A DNA stretch of 50,438 bases from Photobacterium obscurum (GTDB taxonomy: Bacteria > Pseudomonadota > Gammaproteobacteria > Enterobacterales > Vibrionaceae). The notes beneath the pieces are model-generated. The model was not told where the DNA came from. It did no database searches and was given only the letters and a program-made list of their open reading frames with translations. The stretch spans positions 1 through 50,438 of the forward strand of contig NZ_JAKRRW010000032.1 of NCBI RefSeq assembly GCF_026191635.1. The letters are read 5' to 3'. Below, piece by piece: positions 1 to 7,497 of the stretch (its first letter is position 1; the number at the start of each line of letters is the position of its first letter). The position numbers and the translations under genes were made by a program.

Positions 1-127
1 AGATAAGGGGCAGAACCAATTTAGGGAAAACCACTTGAGTACATTGAATATAGCTCTGCCTGTCGTGGCGTAGATTGACAACTCGATTCCGGGTCTGTCT
101 ACTTTCACTTCAAACATTGAGTTACAA

Positions 128-766
128 TTAGATATGGCAGTTCTTGGCGATTACGCTGCCGAATACGCCTTGAACATCACATATCACGCTTACCTTGCTG
201 CCCGGACGTAAGCGGCCTAGTTTTTGTGTATATGAATCGTCAAAGAATGCCTGCACATGGAAGATCTCATACTGGTTGCCATCCCCCAAAGAGACATAGA
301 CGTCGTCCATTAGGTCTTTACCGACACTTTCGACGATGCCTGTAATACGAACGCGTTTATTTGTGTATTTTGTATCTGCCGCGACTTCATTGGCTTCATA
401 TTCATCAACCATTGTCCCGGCCTCAGCGCTTATTACTGCTACATTCTGTACCGGCGCTGTACTTTGCTCCTGTGCAACATATTGCGGTGCAGTATCTGCT
501 GGCTCACTCTCTGCGTATATGGCCTCTTGCCCTGCCGGTGACATCAGATATAAGGCAGATAATGCCATAATTATCCCCGTCCATATTTTCGCTCTCTTGC
601 TATACCCTTTTCGGATGAAGACTAACCAGCCAAAAAGCAGCGGGAAGAGTAAGACTCCGAGGATTAACAGTCCTGAGACCTTACGAACAGCATCCCCGCA
701 ATGTGGGCAAACAACAGCACTTTCTGCTTTCTCTTTGTTGCAAACTCTGCAATTAACTAATGTCAT
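128..766 (-). CDS. zinc-ribbon membrane protein with OB-fold (tRNA_anti-like) domain
   Basis: The 212-residue protein opens with a zinc ribbon: two CxxC knuckles, CRVC at residues 7-10 and CPHC at 20-23. One or two hydrophobic segments follow at about 30-50 and 62-76. A Ser/Ala/Pro-rich linker leads to a C-terminal domain at about 120-212 with the pattern YTNKRVRITGIVESVGKD, typical of the tRNA_anti-like (OB-fold) family of small envelope proteins. The OB domain probably sits on the far side of the inner membrane. Ligand and role are unknown. It is a single gene on the minus strand with only a weak GAG-type ribosome site before the ATG. Confidence 0.7.
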   Translation of the reverse strand: MTLVNCRVCNKEKAESAVVCPHCGDAVRKVSGLLILGVLLFPLLFGWLVFIRKGYSKRAKIWTGIIMALSALYLMSPAGQEAIYAESEPADTAPQYVAQEQSTAPVQNVAVISAEAGTMVDEYEANEVAADTKYTNKRVRITGIVESVGKDLMDDVYVSLGDGNQYEIFHVQAFFDDSYTQKLGRLRPGSKVSVICDVQGVFGSVIAKNCHI

Positions 767-947
767 TTTCTTACTCTATTTTAAATTTTCATAGCTGTAC
801 AAATCCCGCCTAATTGAAGCGGGTTCATATCGTGTTTTCTTATTTGTTTGATGCTGGTTGAGGACTAGTCGAATAACGTAAACGCTGTACAATACATGTT
901 GTTACTACATAACAATAACAAGGTGGTTTAATGCATTATGATGCATA

Positions 948-1478
948 TCAAATAGCATCACCGCCAAAATCATTCCAGGCTTTTGCGAAGCCATCAGTAC
1001 TGAACATCAACTTATAATCAAGGTTTTCTATCGTGACAAAACGGCCTTGGCTGAAAGCATTAACAACATATTTTCCGCCACGGTCTGTTTTTGGGGTGTA
1101 GTATCGGTACTTATCTTCACTACAGTAGGTGTAAAACATAACATTGCGACCCTCTACCTTCAGAATGACGTTATCCAGGTTGTTAGCTCGGCCGGCACAT
1201 CTGCTGCCATAGTCATGAAGGTAAAGATGTTGACCGCCCTCAGTACTAGAGCCAATGTTAAGCGACCACAGTCGAATAGGGTTGGAGGTTCCCTTTTCAT
1301 TGTAAAGGGCAAAGTATCCCGTTGGACTATCATTGAAGCCCACGATGTTTATATAATTGAAGCCTTTGTAGTTTGCTGCTACTTGCGAGAGTTTGGGGTT
1401 ATGCAGGTCAACCTCAATAGCCTGAACTGCCGCAGATGCGGAAAGTGCGATGGCGATGATAAAGATTAGCTTTTTCAA
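948..1478 (-). CDS. exported hypothetical protein
   Basis: I do not recognise the family. The open frame extends to 1547, but the first 23 residues do not look like a protein start. A TTG at 1478, preceded by GAGCGTTAAGAAA, gives a clean Sec signal peptide (KKLIFIIAIALSASAAVQA, cleavage after AVQA) and a mature protein of about 156 residues. The mature part is rich in Tyr, Asn and Gly and has a conserved-looking CAGRANNLDNVILKVEGR stretch, suggesting a beta-rich periplasmic or secreted protein. TTG as start is an inference. It lies in a minus-strand run of exported proteins. Confidence 0.6.
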   Translation of the reverse strand: MKKLIFIIAIALSASAAVQAIEVDLHNPKLSQVAANYKGFNYINIVGFNDSPTGYFALYNEKGTSNPIRLWSLNIGSSTEGGQHLYLHDYGSRCAGRANNLDNVILKVEGRNVMFYTYCSEDKYRYYTPKTDRGGKYVVNAFSQGRFVTIENLDYKLMFSTDGFAKAWNDFGGDAI

Positions 1479-1657
1479 TTTCTTAACGCTCAGGTTGGTA
1501 CATTCTCTTAAACACTGAGCGCCTATAATATAGTCAAAACAAATCAAAATAAAGTGCAGTGGCTGTTATTTTGGTTTCTTTTTGCGCCTATGATATTTTG
1601 CCTTTCGGTTTCATCTGGTTGCGTTTGTGAATAGTGGAGAGTGAAAATAGGCGGATG

Positions 1658-1681
1658 AAAAAAGCCCCGCGACTGCGAGGC
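1658..1681 (-). terminator. Rho-independent terminator
   Basis: On the minus strand GCCTCGC, a 4-base loop and GCGGGGC are followed by six T. It sits 11 bases past the stop of the lipoprotein gene at 1692. A near-identical copy is at 3239-3261. Confidence 0.8.
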
Positions 1682-1691
1682 TTGGAAGTGG

Positions 1692-3155
1692 CTACAGCTC
1701 GATAGTCATAAAGCCAACCGGTGTTAGCTTATCGGTTTGCCTCTGTTCAATCTGGCCCGTTACAACATTGATATTGTATTCTTTGAAATAGGCTTTGCTG
1801 CCATCTGAAGGCCAGTGCTTGGTGTAAACACGTACCTTCGAATCACTGATAGCACTTGCGCCCGAGAGGACAACCTCACTGTCCTCTTTGTACTGGTCGA
1901 TATAGATCCCGGTCTCCAGCTCATGTGTCTCTTTGGTGGCCGTGTTGTAGGAAAAAACGCGGACCGGGTACCCAGCACCTTCCCAGTTATTGAGATCAAC
2001 CCAGAACAGGGTATCTTGCGTCGCAAATGTTTGCTCGGATGCCCCGCCCAGTCCATCGATGAATGATGACTTGGCGACTTTTTTCCACTGCTTGTCTTCA
2101 AGGCAGTCAACCTGGGCGTTTTTTGTCATACGGCAGTTGTTGCGCATAGGACTCAGTGAAACAACCTCTGTGTTGTCTGCATCATCAGACACTTTAATAC
2201 CGGTAGCTTCAGGCACAAACCGGATGCCGTCCCACGTCATTGTGAAAACCATTTGCGATCTTTTGCTGGAAGAGTCCGTGACTTCATGGAAAGCAGAAAA
2301 CTCACCATTCTCAATGCGCCAATTGGAATATTCGCCATTGTTGAGCCAGTCACTGACGTCTGTCATTTTACCATTGTCGATGAGGTACCAGACGGCAGGT
2401 AGATCGTCGCTGCTATCTTGAGAAGTATCTGTAAACTCTGCGATTATGATGCTGTCCTGATTGACCATGATACTACTGTCAGTCATATGGAAATACTCAG
2501 GTACTAGGCGCTCAACCACGAAGGCGCCCTGTGTGATTTCCGCCTTGAACAGGCCAAGGCCAGAGCGAAGGTATTCTTCATAGGGAATATCTGTCTTCCA
2601 GCTACCGTCAACCATGACTGAAGCGTACAGGCTGCCGTCGGCGACCGTCGAACGGAGCGATGTAGAGAAAAATGGTTCATCGATTTCTACGTTGCAATCG
2701 AACTTAATCGGTTTATTGCCCATGACAATAGGAAGCAGTGCGCCAGTGTGCTTATCAAGTATCATCGGGAATTTGCCGAAGTATGTCAGGCCTTTCCAAT
2801 CCACGGTGGAGTTGGTCATGTTTTGGAAGGCATACCGATCATTAATATCAGCGATGCGATCGATGGTAGGAACCACAGACTGGTGTTCACAGTCTTCGCA
2901 GCCAAAGCCGATATCAATCATCAGCTCGTCACCGTTTTCATCATTGCGGTATACATAGTCAGTCTCACCGGATGAGGCCGTAACGCTTTTTGTCACCGAG
3001 TCGATGTCCTTGGTGAATGTCTGATACCCGTCGACAGGAACCGTCATCAATTTTACAGGGGCACGCTTTGTCTCGACCGGTGAGTCGGAAGAACCGCCAC
3101 CGCCGCAGCCGATAAGTGCAGAAGAAATAAGTGTTGCTAACAGTATTTGTTTCAT
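1692..3155 (-). CDS. large surface or periplasmic lipoprotein, paralogue of the gene at 24208
   Basis: The 487-residue product has a type II signal peptide with lipobox LIGC at residues 13-16, then a flexible GGGGSSDSP stretch, so it is very probably lipidated. The rest has no recognised domain. The N-terminal part shares an ordered set of motifs with the 452-residue lipoprotein at 24208: GYQTF, a DYVYR/AYVYK segment, a DIxxRYAxxN segment and a target site of repeated aromatic beta strands. Cysteine pairs (CEDC at about 93-96) may form disulfides. Function is unknown. It is a single gene ending at a strong terminator. Confidence 0.75.
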   Translation of the reverse strand: MKQILLATLISSALIGCGGGGSSDSPVETKRAPVKLMTVPVDGYQTFTKDIDSVTKSVTASSGETDYVYRNDENGDELMIDIGFGCEDCEHQSVVPTIDRIADINDRYAFQNMTNSTVDWKGLTYFGKFPMILDKHTGALLPIVMGNKPIKFDCNVEIDEPFFSTSLRSTVADGSLYASVMVDGSWKTDIPYEEYLRSGLGLFKAEITQGAFVVERLVPEYFHMTDSSIMVNQDSIIIAEFTDTSQDSSDDLPAVWYLIDNGKMTDVSDWLNNGEYSNWRIENGEFSAFHEVTDSSSKRSQMVFTMTWDGIRFVPEATGIKVSDDADNTEVVSLSPMRNNCRMTKNAQVDCLEDKQWKKVAKSSFIDGLGGASEQTFATQDTLFWVDLNNWEGAGYPVRVFSYNTATKETHELETGIYIDQYKEDSEVVLSGASAISDSKVRVYTKHWPSDGSKAYFKEYNINVVTGQIEQRQTDKLTPVGFMTIEL

Positions 3156-3238
3156 TTCGTTTTCTTATTATGTTGACAGTGTATTTACAGTGCCGTTAAG
3201 GGGCGCTATCTAGTGGTTGTTGCTTGTTATTTTTACGC

Positions 3239-3261
3239 AAAAAGCCCCGCGACTGCGAGGC
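3239..3261 (-). terminator. Rho-independent terminator, same sequence as at 1658
   Basis: On the minus strand GCCTCGC / GCGGGGC with loop AGTC is followed by TTTTTGC. It lies 11 bases past the stop of the small frame 3273-3407 and would end the transcript of the 93-residue gene upstream. Confidence 0.8.
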
Positions 3262-3272
3262 ATAGAGGTAGC

Positions 3273-3407
3273 TTATGGTGCACTTACTGGCTGTAACGTA
3301 TCTGGCACAAGTGCTTGTTTAATGGCCGTACTTTCATAGTCGCTATAAGCTTCAAAGGCCAGAAACAACAGGCCTGATAAGGTAGCAGCCAATATTCGCT
3401 TATTCAC
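3273..3407 (-). CDS. small hydrophobic peptide, coupled to the upstream gene
   Basis: A 44-residue frame starts with GTG two bases after the TAA of the gene at 3410-3691 and ends just before a terminator. It reads VNKRILAATLSGLLFLAFEA and then a short polar tail, that is, one membrane or signal segment and about 20 residues more. The tight junction suggests translational coupling. There is no homology signal visible, so it could also be untranslated 3' sequence. A longer version starting at 3470 would run inside the upstream gene and is unlikely. Confidence 0.4.
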   Translation of the reverse strand: MNKRILAATLSGLLFLAFEAYSDYESTAIKQALVPDTLQPVSAP

Positions 3408-3409
3408 AC

Positions 3410-3691
3410 TTACTTGATAGCAACCTTGAGGACTGTATGCAGCGGGGCTTGCCCGCCTTTGACCAGGCACAGCGAGCCGGCTTTGGCAACAACTTCAGCC
3501 TTGCTGCTGTTGTCCAGATCAGAGAACTTCTTGGCAAAACGTGCGGAATCCATCATGCCCATGTCGCCGATAGCCTTGGTGACGACAGTTACGCCGTTAT
3601 CGGTATCTTTAAGTTCGTTACAAGTCACATCGCCTGCAACAGCAGAAGCAGAAACTGCGATAGCCATAAGTGCAACTAGAGTCTTTTTCAT
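3410..3691 (-). CDS. small exported protein
   Basis: The 93-residue product has a textbook Sec signal peptide (MKKTLVALMAIAVSASAVAG, cleavage after AVA). The mature protein of about 73 residues has two cysteines (CNEL and SLCLV) that could form a disulfide. It ends in a basic, hydrophobic tail. Family unknown. It resembles in size and style the exported 105-residue protein at 44516. It heads a short unit with the 44-residue peptide downstream. Confidence 0.65.
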   Translation of the reverse strand: MKKTLVALMAIAVSASAVAGDVTCNELKDTDNGVTVVTKAIGDMGMMDSARFAKKFSDLDNSSKAEVVAKAGSLCLVKGGQAPLHTVLKVAIK

Positions 3692-4171
3692 TGGTGTCTA
3701 TTTCTTCGTTAGTAGTGTCCGGCAGAGGGGCCGAGACGATTGAGCGACATTATGCGCAACGGGCGTGTATATTAACCAATTACACATCATTAATAAAGGT
3801 CGATGTATGTTATTTGAGGTTGCGAGGATAAGGGTTGGTAGCGCCATCGGTTCAGAGCTAGCATGAAGGCTAGAGACTATAAGGAATCTGCCTTAGTGAT
3901 GTGAATGGCTCAAACGAGGGCTCCAAATATACCCAAGTAGCTATAAATTAATTTGACCATTGTCTAATATGGTGTATGTAGACGTGGTATTACAGGTACT
4001 CTTGATTCGGCTAGTCAGCAGAAAACGCCTAAGCTTTTTTCCAAGGCTATAGTTTTTTAAGCAAGAACCATATGTCATTTAATTTAAAACTAACCTTATA
4101 AAGAGGTAGGTATAAATATTTTCAGGACTTTTTCCACGTTCTGTTTTCTTACAGGTTTGCGAATTAATTTT
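3692..4171. other. AT-rich intergenic stretch
   Basis: I see no convincing frame, hairpin or repeat here. The first 50 bases presumably hold the promoter of the minus-strand gene at 3691. Confidence 0.5.
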
Positions 4172-4324
4172 TCAACTATACCGCCATTGCTCGGTAGGCA
4201 CCTTCGGCCCCTGCCCGGCTGTTTGTTTCAGGAGCTGTGTCTCACGGACGAGCTTCTGGGTACTGGTCTCCAGATCGCTGATATCACCGGGTTGGTCAGG
4301 GAAACTTCTGGGAGTCGTGTCCAT
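4172..4324 (-). CDS. possible small or remnant gene
   Basis: A 50-residue frame from the ATG at 4324 reads as polar and coiled-coil-like: DISDLETSTQKLVRETQLL, then a Gly/Pro-rich end. Its base composition is richer in GC than the surrounding DNA, which supports coding or formerly coding sequence. Upstream, the frame stays open to 4414 but looks non-coding. It may be the 3' end of a lost gene. No family recognised. Confidence 0.25.
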   Translation of the reverse strand: MDTTPRSFPDQPGDISDLETSTQKLVRETQLLKQTAGQGPKVPTEQWRYS

Positions 4325-4414
4325 GGTCCTGCATAGGTGGTGATAGGAAGAAAGCTTCATAATATATTGTGTTCTGAGCTTGCACTTGTATCGCAGTTGT
4401 TTGTTCATCGTCAT

Positions 4415-5013
4415 GACCTGTATTGCTTACACTCTTGATGCACTAATGACTTGTGGCTGGTTCATCAGATCCATGGTGCGAATTAATTCCATCTGCTGAT
4501 ACTAGTTGCATTCAGATAAGGAGAATAATCAAGCAGTAATTTCAGAGCGGTTATTTTATGTTCAGAAATTGAAAAGTAAAGGTATCTGAGTGAAAATAAT
4601 TGTCAGCGTCCGTTATGGTTGGTTTGCCTGTTACTAATGGATTGATATGGTTAAGTTTGTTTTCTCCTTCAAGTTATTTAAAGGCAGAGTTTTCTGTTAT
4701 GGCCGCTATTGGCATCGACTGTTGTATAAGGCGATTTATCAATGCTCTGAATGTTGCTTTGTTATGAAAATCAGAAAATAGAGCCTGTTTGCCCCTGAAG
4801 GCCAATACCTGACTCGTTAACTCGGGTACTTCGCTTGCTGCTTTAAATCTGAGTGAGTTTTCGACCCTACCTGCATTGCCATTTACGTAGCGCCGTCTTG
4901 TTTTGTTTCTGATGAGGGATGGCTTTGTGCCTAGCGTGTTCAAAACTACGGTAAACATTATGAACGTGTTCAAAATATCCTTTCTTTTAGATTTGTGACG
5001 TTTCATAATAGAT
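4415..5013. other. AT-rich region without a supported gene
   Basis: A 110-codon minus-strand frame (4674-5006) exists but has no ribosome site and no protein-like pattern. The GTCCGTTA motif occurs at 4608-4615. Confidence 0.4.
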
Positions 5014-5037
5014 GTTCTTTACTGTACAGATAAGAAC
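5014..5037. promoter_or_regulatory. palindromic site upstream of serine recombinase (res subsite or operator)
   Basis: Outer arms GTTCTT and AAGAAC flank a perfect CTGTACAG core; only two base pairs on each side of the core break the symmetry. The site is 10 bases before the recombinase start. Resolvases commonly bind such dimer sites both to recombine and to repress their own gene. A partner subsite was not identified. Confidence 0.5.
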
Positions 5038-5047
5038 GTAAAACGAA

Positions 5048-5599
5048 ATGCATGTCGGGTATGCCAGGGTATCAACTTTAGATCAGTCGTTAGAGGCACA
5101 ACTGGAAGCACTGAAACGCGCAGGATGCGAAAAAGTGTTTTATGGTAAGCAGTCAGGTAAAAGTGAGGAAAACATCAAAAAGCTGAACGATCTGATTGGT
5201 TTCGTTCGTGAGGGTGATGTTGTCCTGATCACCAAATTCGATCGCCTGGGCCGATCACTAGGCCAGGTTATAGAGACGGTCGATCGCATCCATAAAAAGG
5301 GTGCAACGGTGAAAACCCTTGACGGTCAAATCGACACGTCGAATAACTCTCCGATGGGCAAGGCGATGATGCAGCTCATGGGGATGTTTGCCGAGCTCGA
5401 ACACTCGATTATCGTTGACCGTCTGCAAACCGGCAGATACCGGACAGGCCGCCTGGGTGGGCGAAGGCGAAAGTTGTCACCGGAGCAGGAACTTGAGGTT
5501 ATCGAGAAACTCGCGGCCGGCCAGTCTGTTTATTCTGTCGCCAAGGAGTTCAAGGTTTCTCGGATGACTATCATGAGGGTTCGGGACCGGGTGGCGTAA
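5048..5599 (+). CDS. serine recombinase, resolvase/invertase (TnpR/Pin) family
   Basis: The 183-residue length is the norm for small resolvases. The catalytic domain shows YARVSTLDQ with the nucleophile Ser at residue 9, the LITKFDRLGRS motif at about 60-70, and GxMFAELEHSIIVDR at about 117-131 leading into the long E helix. The C-terminal 40 residues carry a Hin-type helix-turn-helix (QSVYSVAKEFKVSRMTIMRV). It would cut and rejoin DNA at paired sites, probably to resolve multimers or cointegrates of this replicon. The palindrome at 5014 is a candidate site. No transposase is adjacent, so it is a stand-alone resolvase. Confidence 0.9.
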   Translation: MHVGYARVSTLDQSLEAQLEALKRAGCEKVFYGKQSGKSEENIKKLNDLIGFVREGDVVLITKFDRLGRSLGQVIETVDRIHKKGATVKTLDGQIDTSNNSPMGKAMMQLMGMFAELEHSIIVDRLQTGRYRTGRLGGRRRKLSPEQELEVIEKLAAGQSVYSVAKEFKVSRMTIMRVRDRVA

Positions 5600-5726
5600 A
5601 GGAAAGGGGCCTATAGCCACATGGCAAAGCCGCCCGTTGACTAATAAGGCCACGTTGCATGGCCACTTATCATATAACAGTAACGGCTCACGCGGATTGA
5701 TCACTGCGTTAAGTTCGCGGCAAGGT

Positions 5727-6221
5727 TTATTCGGCTGTTGCCTCTTCTTCTGTTTGCTCTGCGCCTGAGATTGCATCTTGATCTTGTTGGTCCGAAAGAT
5801 TGACAACCGCGTAACCGATACTCATATAAATACAGCGTTCGATGTCTGCAGGCTCGCCGGAAATTTTCTCGAACAGGCCTTTGAGTCCCCTGCGCGGTGA
5901 AATGATGGGACCAGAATGGCTGATTGCTTTGACGAACTCAGGCTCGTGATGGATAGCATAGACCCAGGATGTAAAGAAGGCATCGGGGGAGGAGAAGATC
6001 AGTGGCTTCTCGATAACTTCAGCAAACATTGGAGTCAGCACGTCAATCAGATCTGACTTGAGCTTGAAGTGGGCGTTGATCCCGGAGCGAGTGATCCCGG
6101 CTCGTTTGGCTATGGTGCCGAAGGTTAACTGGTCAAAGCCCTCATTCATCGCGATGTCAAATGAGACGTTGATGATTTTTCGTCTGGTTTCTGCTGCAAC
6201 CGCCTGGCTCACTCTTGGCAT
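5727..6221 (-). CDS. TetR/AcrR-type transcriptional regulator
   Basis: The 164-residue product has an N-terminal TetR helix-turn-helix at about residues 12-58: RRKIINVSFDIAMNEGFDQLT with the following GTIAKRAGITRSGINAHFKLKSDLID segment. The remaining 100 residues would form the ligand-binding and dimer domain, and are short for the family. The acidic tail (EQTEEEATAE) is unusual. An AGGGAACGAG sequence precedes the ATG. The palindrome at 6268 in the upstream gap is a candidate operator; the divergent genes at 6557 onward may be its targets. Confidence 0.8.
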   Translation of the reverse strand: MPRVSQAVAAETRRKIINVSFDIAMNEGFDQLTFGTIAKRAGITRSGINAHFKLKSDLIDVLTPMFAEVIEKPLIFSSPDAFFTSWVYAIHHEPEFVKAISHSGPIISPRRGLKGLFEKISGEPADIERCIYMSIGYAVVNLSDQQDQDAISGAEQTEEEATAE

Positions 6222-6556
6222 TACTCGTTCCCTAAAATGGTCTCTGTCTATTATACGTCATGAGACACTGATTAATCAGCTGATGATACCAGTATTTCCC
6301 CCGCTCTTGGAGCCCAATCGACTATCTTGTTGACCCGCTTTTCGCCCCCTTTTAGCCAAGCCTGAAACCGGTTGTGTCGATGACTGTAGCGTTGTACTTA
6401 TTATAATAGTTATCGCCCATTATTTTTGCTGTGCTCAGGCTAGAGTGTTAAAGTATAACTTTGTTAATAAGCGTCCGTTAGAATGATTGAAAGAGGTTTT
6501 CTGTCTCCATAAATGGTGAGAGGCTCCTCTTATTGCATTAAGGTTTAGTCTGCTAA
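6222..6556. other. divergent promoter region
   Basis: This gap separates the TetR-type gene from the sensor operon on the other strand. It holds the palindrome at 6268 and one GTCCGTTA motif at 6473-6480. No gene is seen. Confidence 0.5.
6268..6279. promoter_or_regulatory. 12-bp perfect palindrome, candidate TetR operator
   Basis: CTGATTAATCAG lies 47 bases upstream of the TetR-type start. A wider interrupted repeat, GTCTC and GAGAC, brackets the same promoter area (about 6240-6266). TetR proteins usually bind palindromes in their own promoter; the assignment here is inference. Confidence 0.35.
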
Positions 6557-6751
6557 ATGATTAAAACCCCTTTATTAGATGAAAATGAAAAAGTGATTAA
6601 TCGGCAAATTGGTGAACCGCTCCTGTTTAATGGATTTTTCTGGATAGCCGCTGGTCGGAAATATTTTCGCAGGCTGCTGTGCTGGCACCTTGGCGGTGAT
6701 AAAGACTCTGTTGCATTGCCTTTCGTGGTTGAGCTGAAGGATAGCGTATGA
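6557..6751 (+). CDS. small hypothetical protein ahead of the solute-binding protein
   Basis: A 64-residue frame ends in GTATGA, so its stop overlaps the ATG of the next gene by four bases, a common operon junction. The peptide is mixed polar and aromatic (LLFNGFFWIAAGRKYFRRLL) with no signal peptide and no known family. The ribosome site is weak. It may be a real leader gene or a chance frame. Confidence 0.35.
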   Translation: MIKTPLLDENEKVINRQIGEPLLFNGFFWIAAGRKYFRRLLCWHLGGDKDSVALPFVVELKDSV

Positions 6752-7497
6752 GGCCTGTGACCCTGTTGGCAGTATTAAGTGTCCTGATATCAAGTCAGGC
6801 TTGCGAGGCGGTTACCCTGAAAGTCGGGTTGATCGATCATGACCGGCCTCCCTATTTCTGGCTGCCCACATCAGACAACCCGCCCAGAGGGGCATATATC
6901 GACATTCTTGAATATATCGGCCAACGTCTGGATATCGAGTTCGAGTATCAGTTCCTTCCCCAGGCCCGGATCCGACACTATATGAAAAACCAGCGTCTGG
7001 ATCTGGAACCGGGTATCGATAGCGGGTGGCGAACCGAGCCGGGGGAGCGTGAAGCAAGTGTTTATACCCTGCCCTTGTTTCGCTCGGAAGAGGTGATTGT
7101 CTATAACCGCAGCCGTTTCTCCCCGCAGCCCGAGATTGATACGTTCGTCGGAGCTCGGCCCTGCAAGGTGCTGGGATTCAATAATTTCGAGTTGAGTAAT
7201 GATCGTTTGGAGATTGAACGCGAACTGCTAACCGAGGCGCAGTTGTTCGAGATGCTCCTCAAGGGCCGCTGTGACTACGCCCTCTTCCCGACAGATGTCT
7301 TTTCCTTTGCCCGTATCGATGAGCGTCTGGCAGCTACCCTGCCCGTCGCCAGCTATGATTTGCGGATCCGGCTCAGCCGCCAGTATGCCTACCTTGTACC
7401 GGATTTCAACCGGGTGATTAACGAGCTCAGAGGCAGCAACCAAATTCGTGTGATTTTTGAGAAATACCAAAGGAATAAGTCAAGTGCGGAAAATTAG
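6748..7497 (+). CDS. periplasmic solute-binding protein, SBP_bac_3 type
   Basis: The 249-residue protein has a Sec signal peptide (cleavage near SQACEA). The mature start TLKVGLIDHDRPPYFW and the GAYIDILEYIGQRLDIEFEY segment are hallmarks of the family that binds amino acids or similar ligands. No permease or ABC ATPase gene lies nearby. Instead the stop overlaps the start region of a membrane HD-GYP gene, so the protein may act as a ligand-sensing partner for that signalling protein rather than in transport. This coupling is inference from gene order. Confidence 0.8.
   Translation: MRPVTLLAVLSVLISSQACEAVTLKVGLIDHDRPPYFWLPTSDNPPRGAYIDILEYIGQRLDIEFEYQFLPQARIRHYMKNQRLDLEPGIDSGWRTEPGEREASVYTLPLFRSEEVIVYNRSRFSPQPEIDTFVGARPCKVLGFNNFELSNDRLEIERELLTEAQLFEMLLKGRCDYALFPTDVFSFARIDERLAATLPVASYDLRIRLSRQYAYLVPDFNRVINELRGSNQIRVIFEKYQRNKSSAEN

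Noticed and set aside
4674..5006. 110-codon minus-strand frame before the resolvase
   Set aside because: No ribosome site, no protein-like pattern, very AT-rich and uneven composition; more likely chance.
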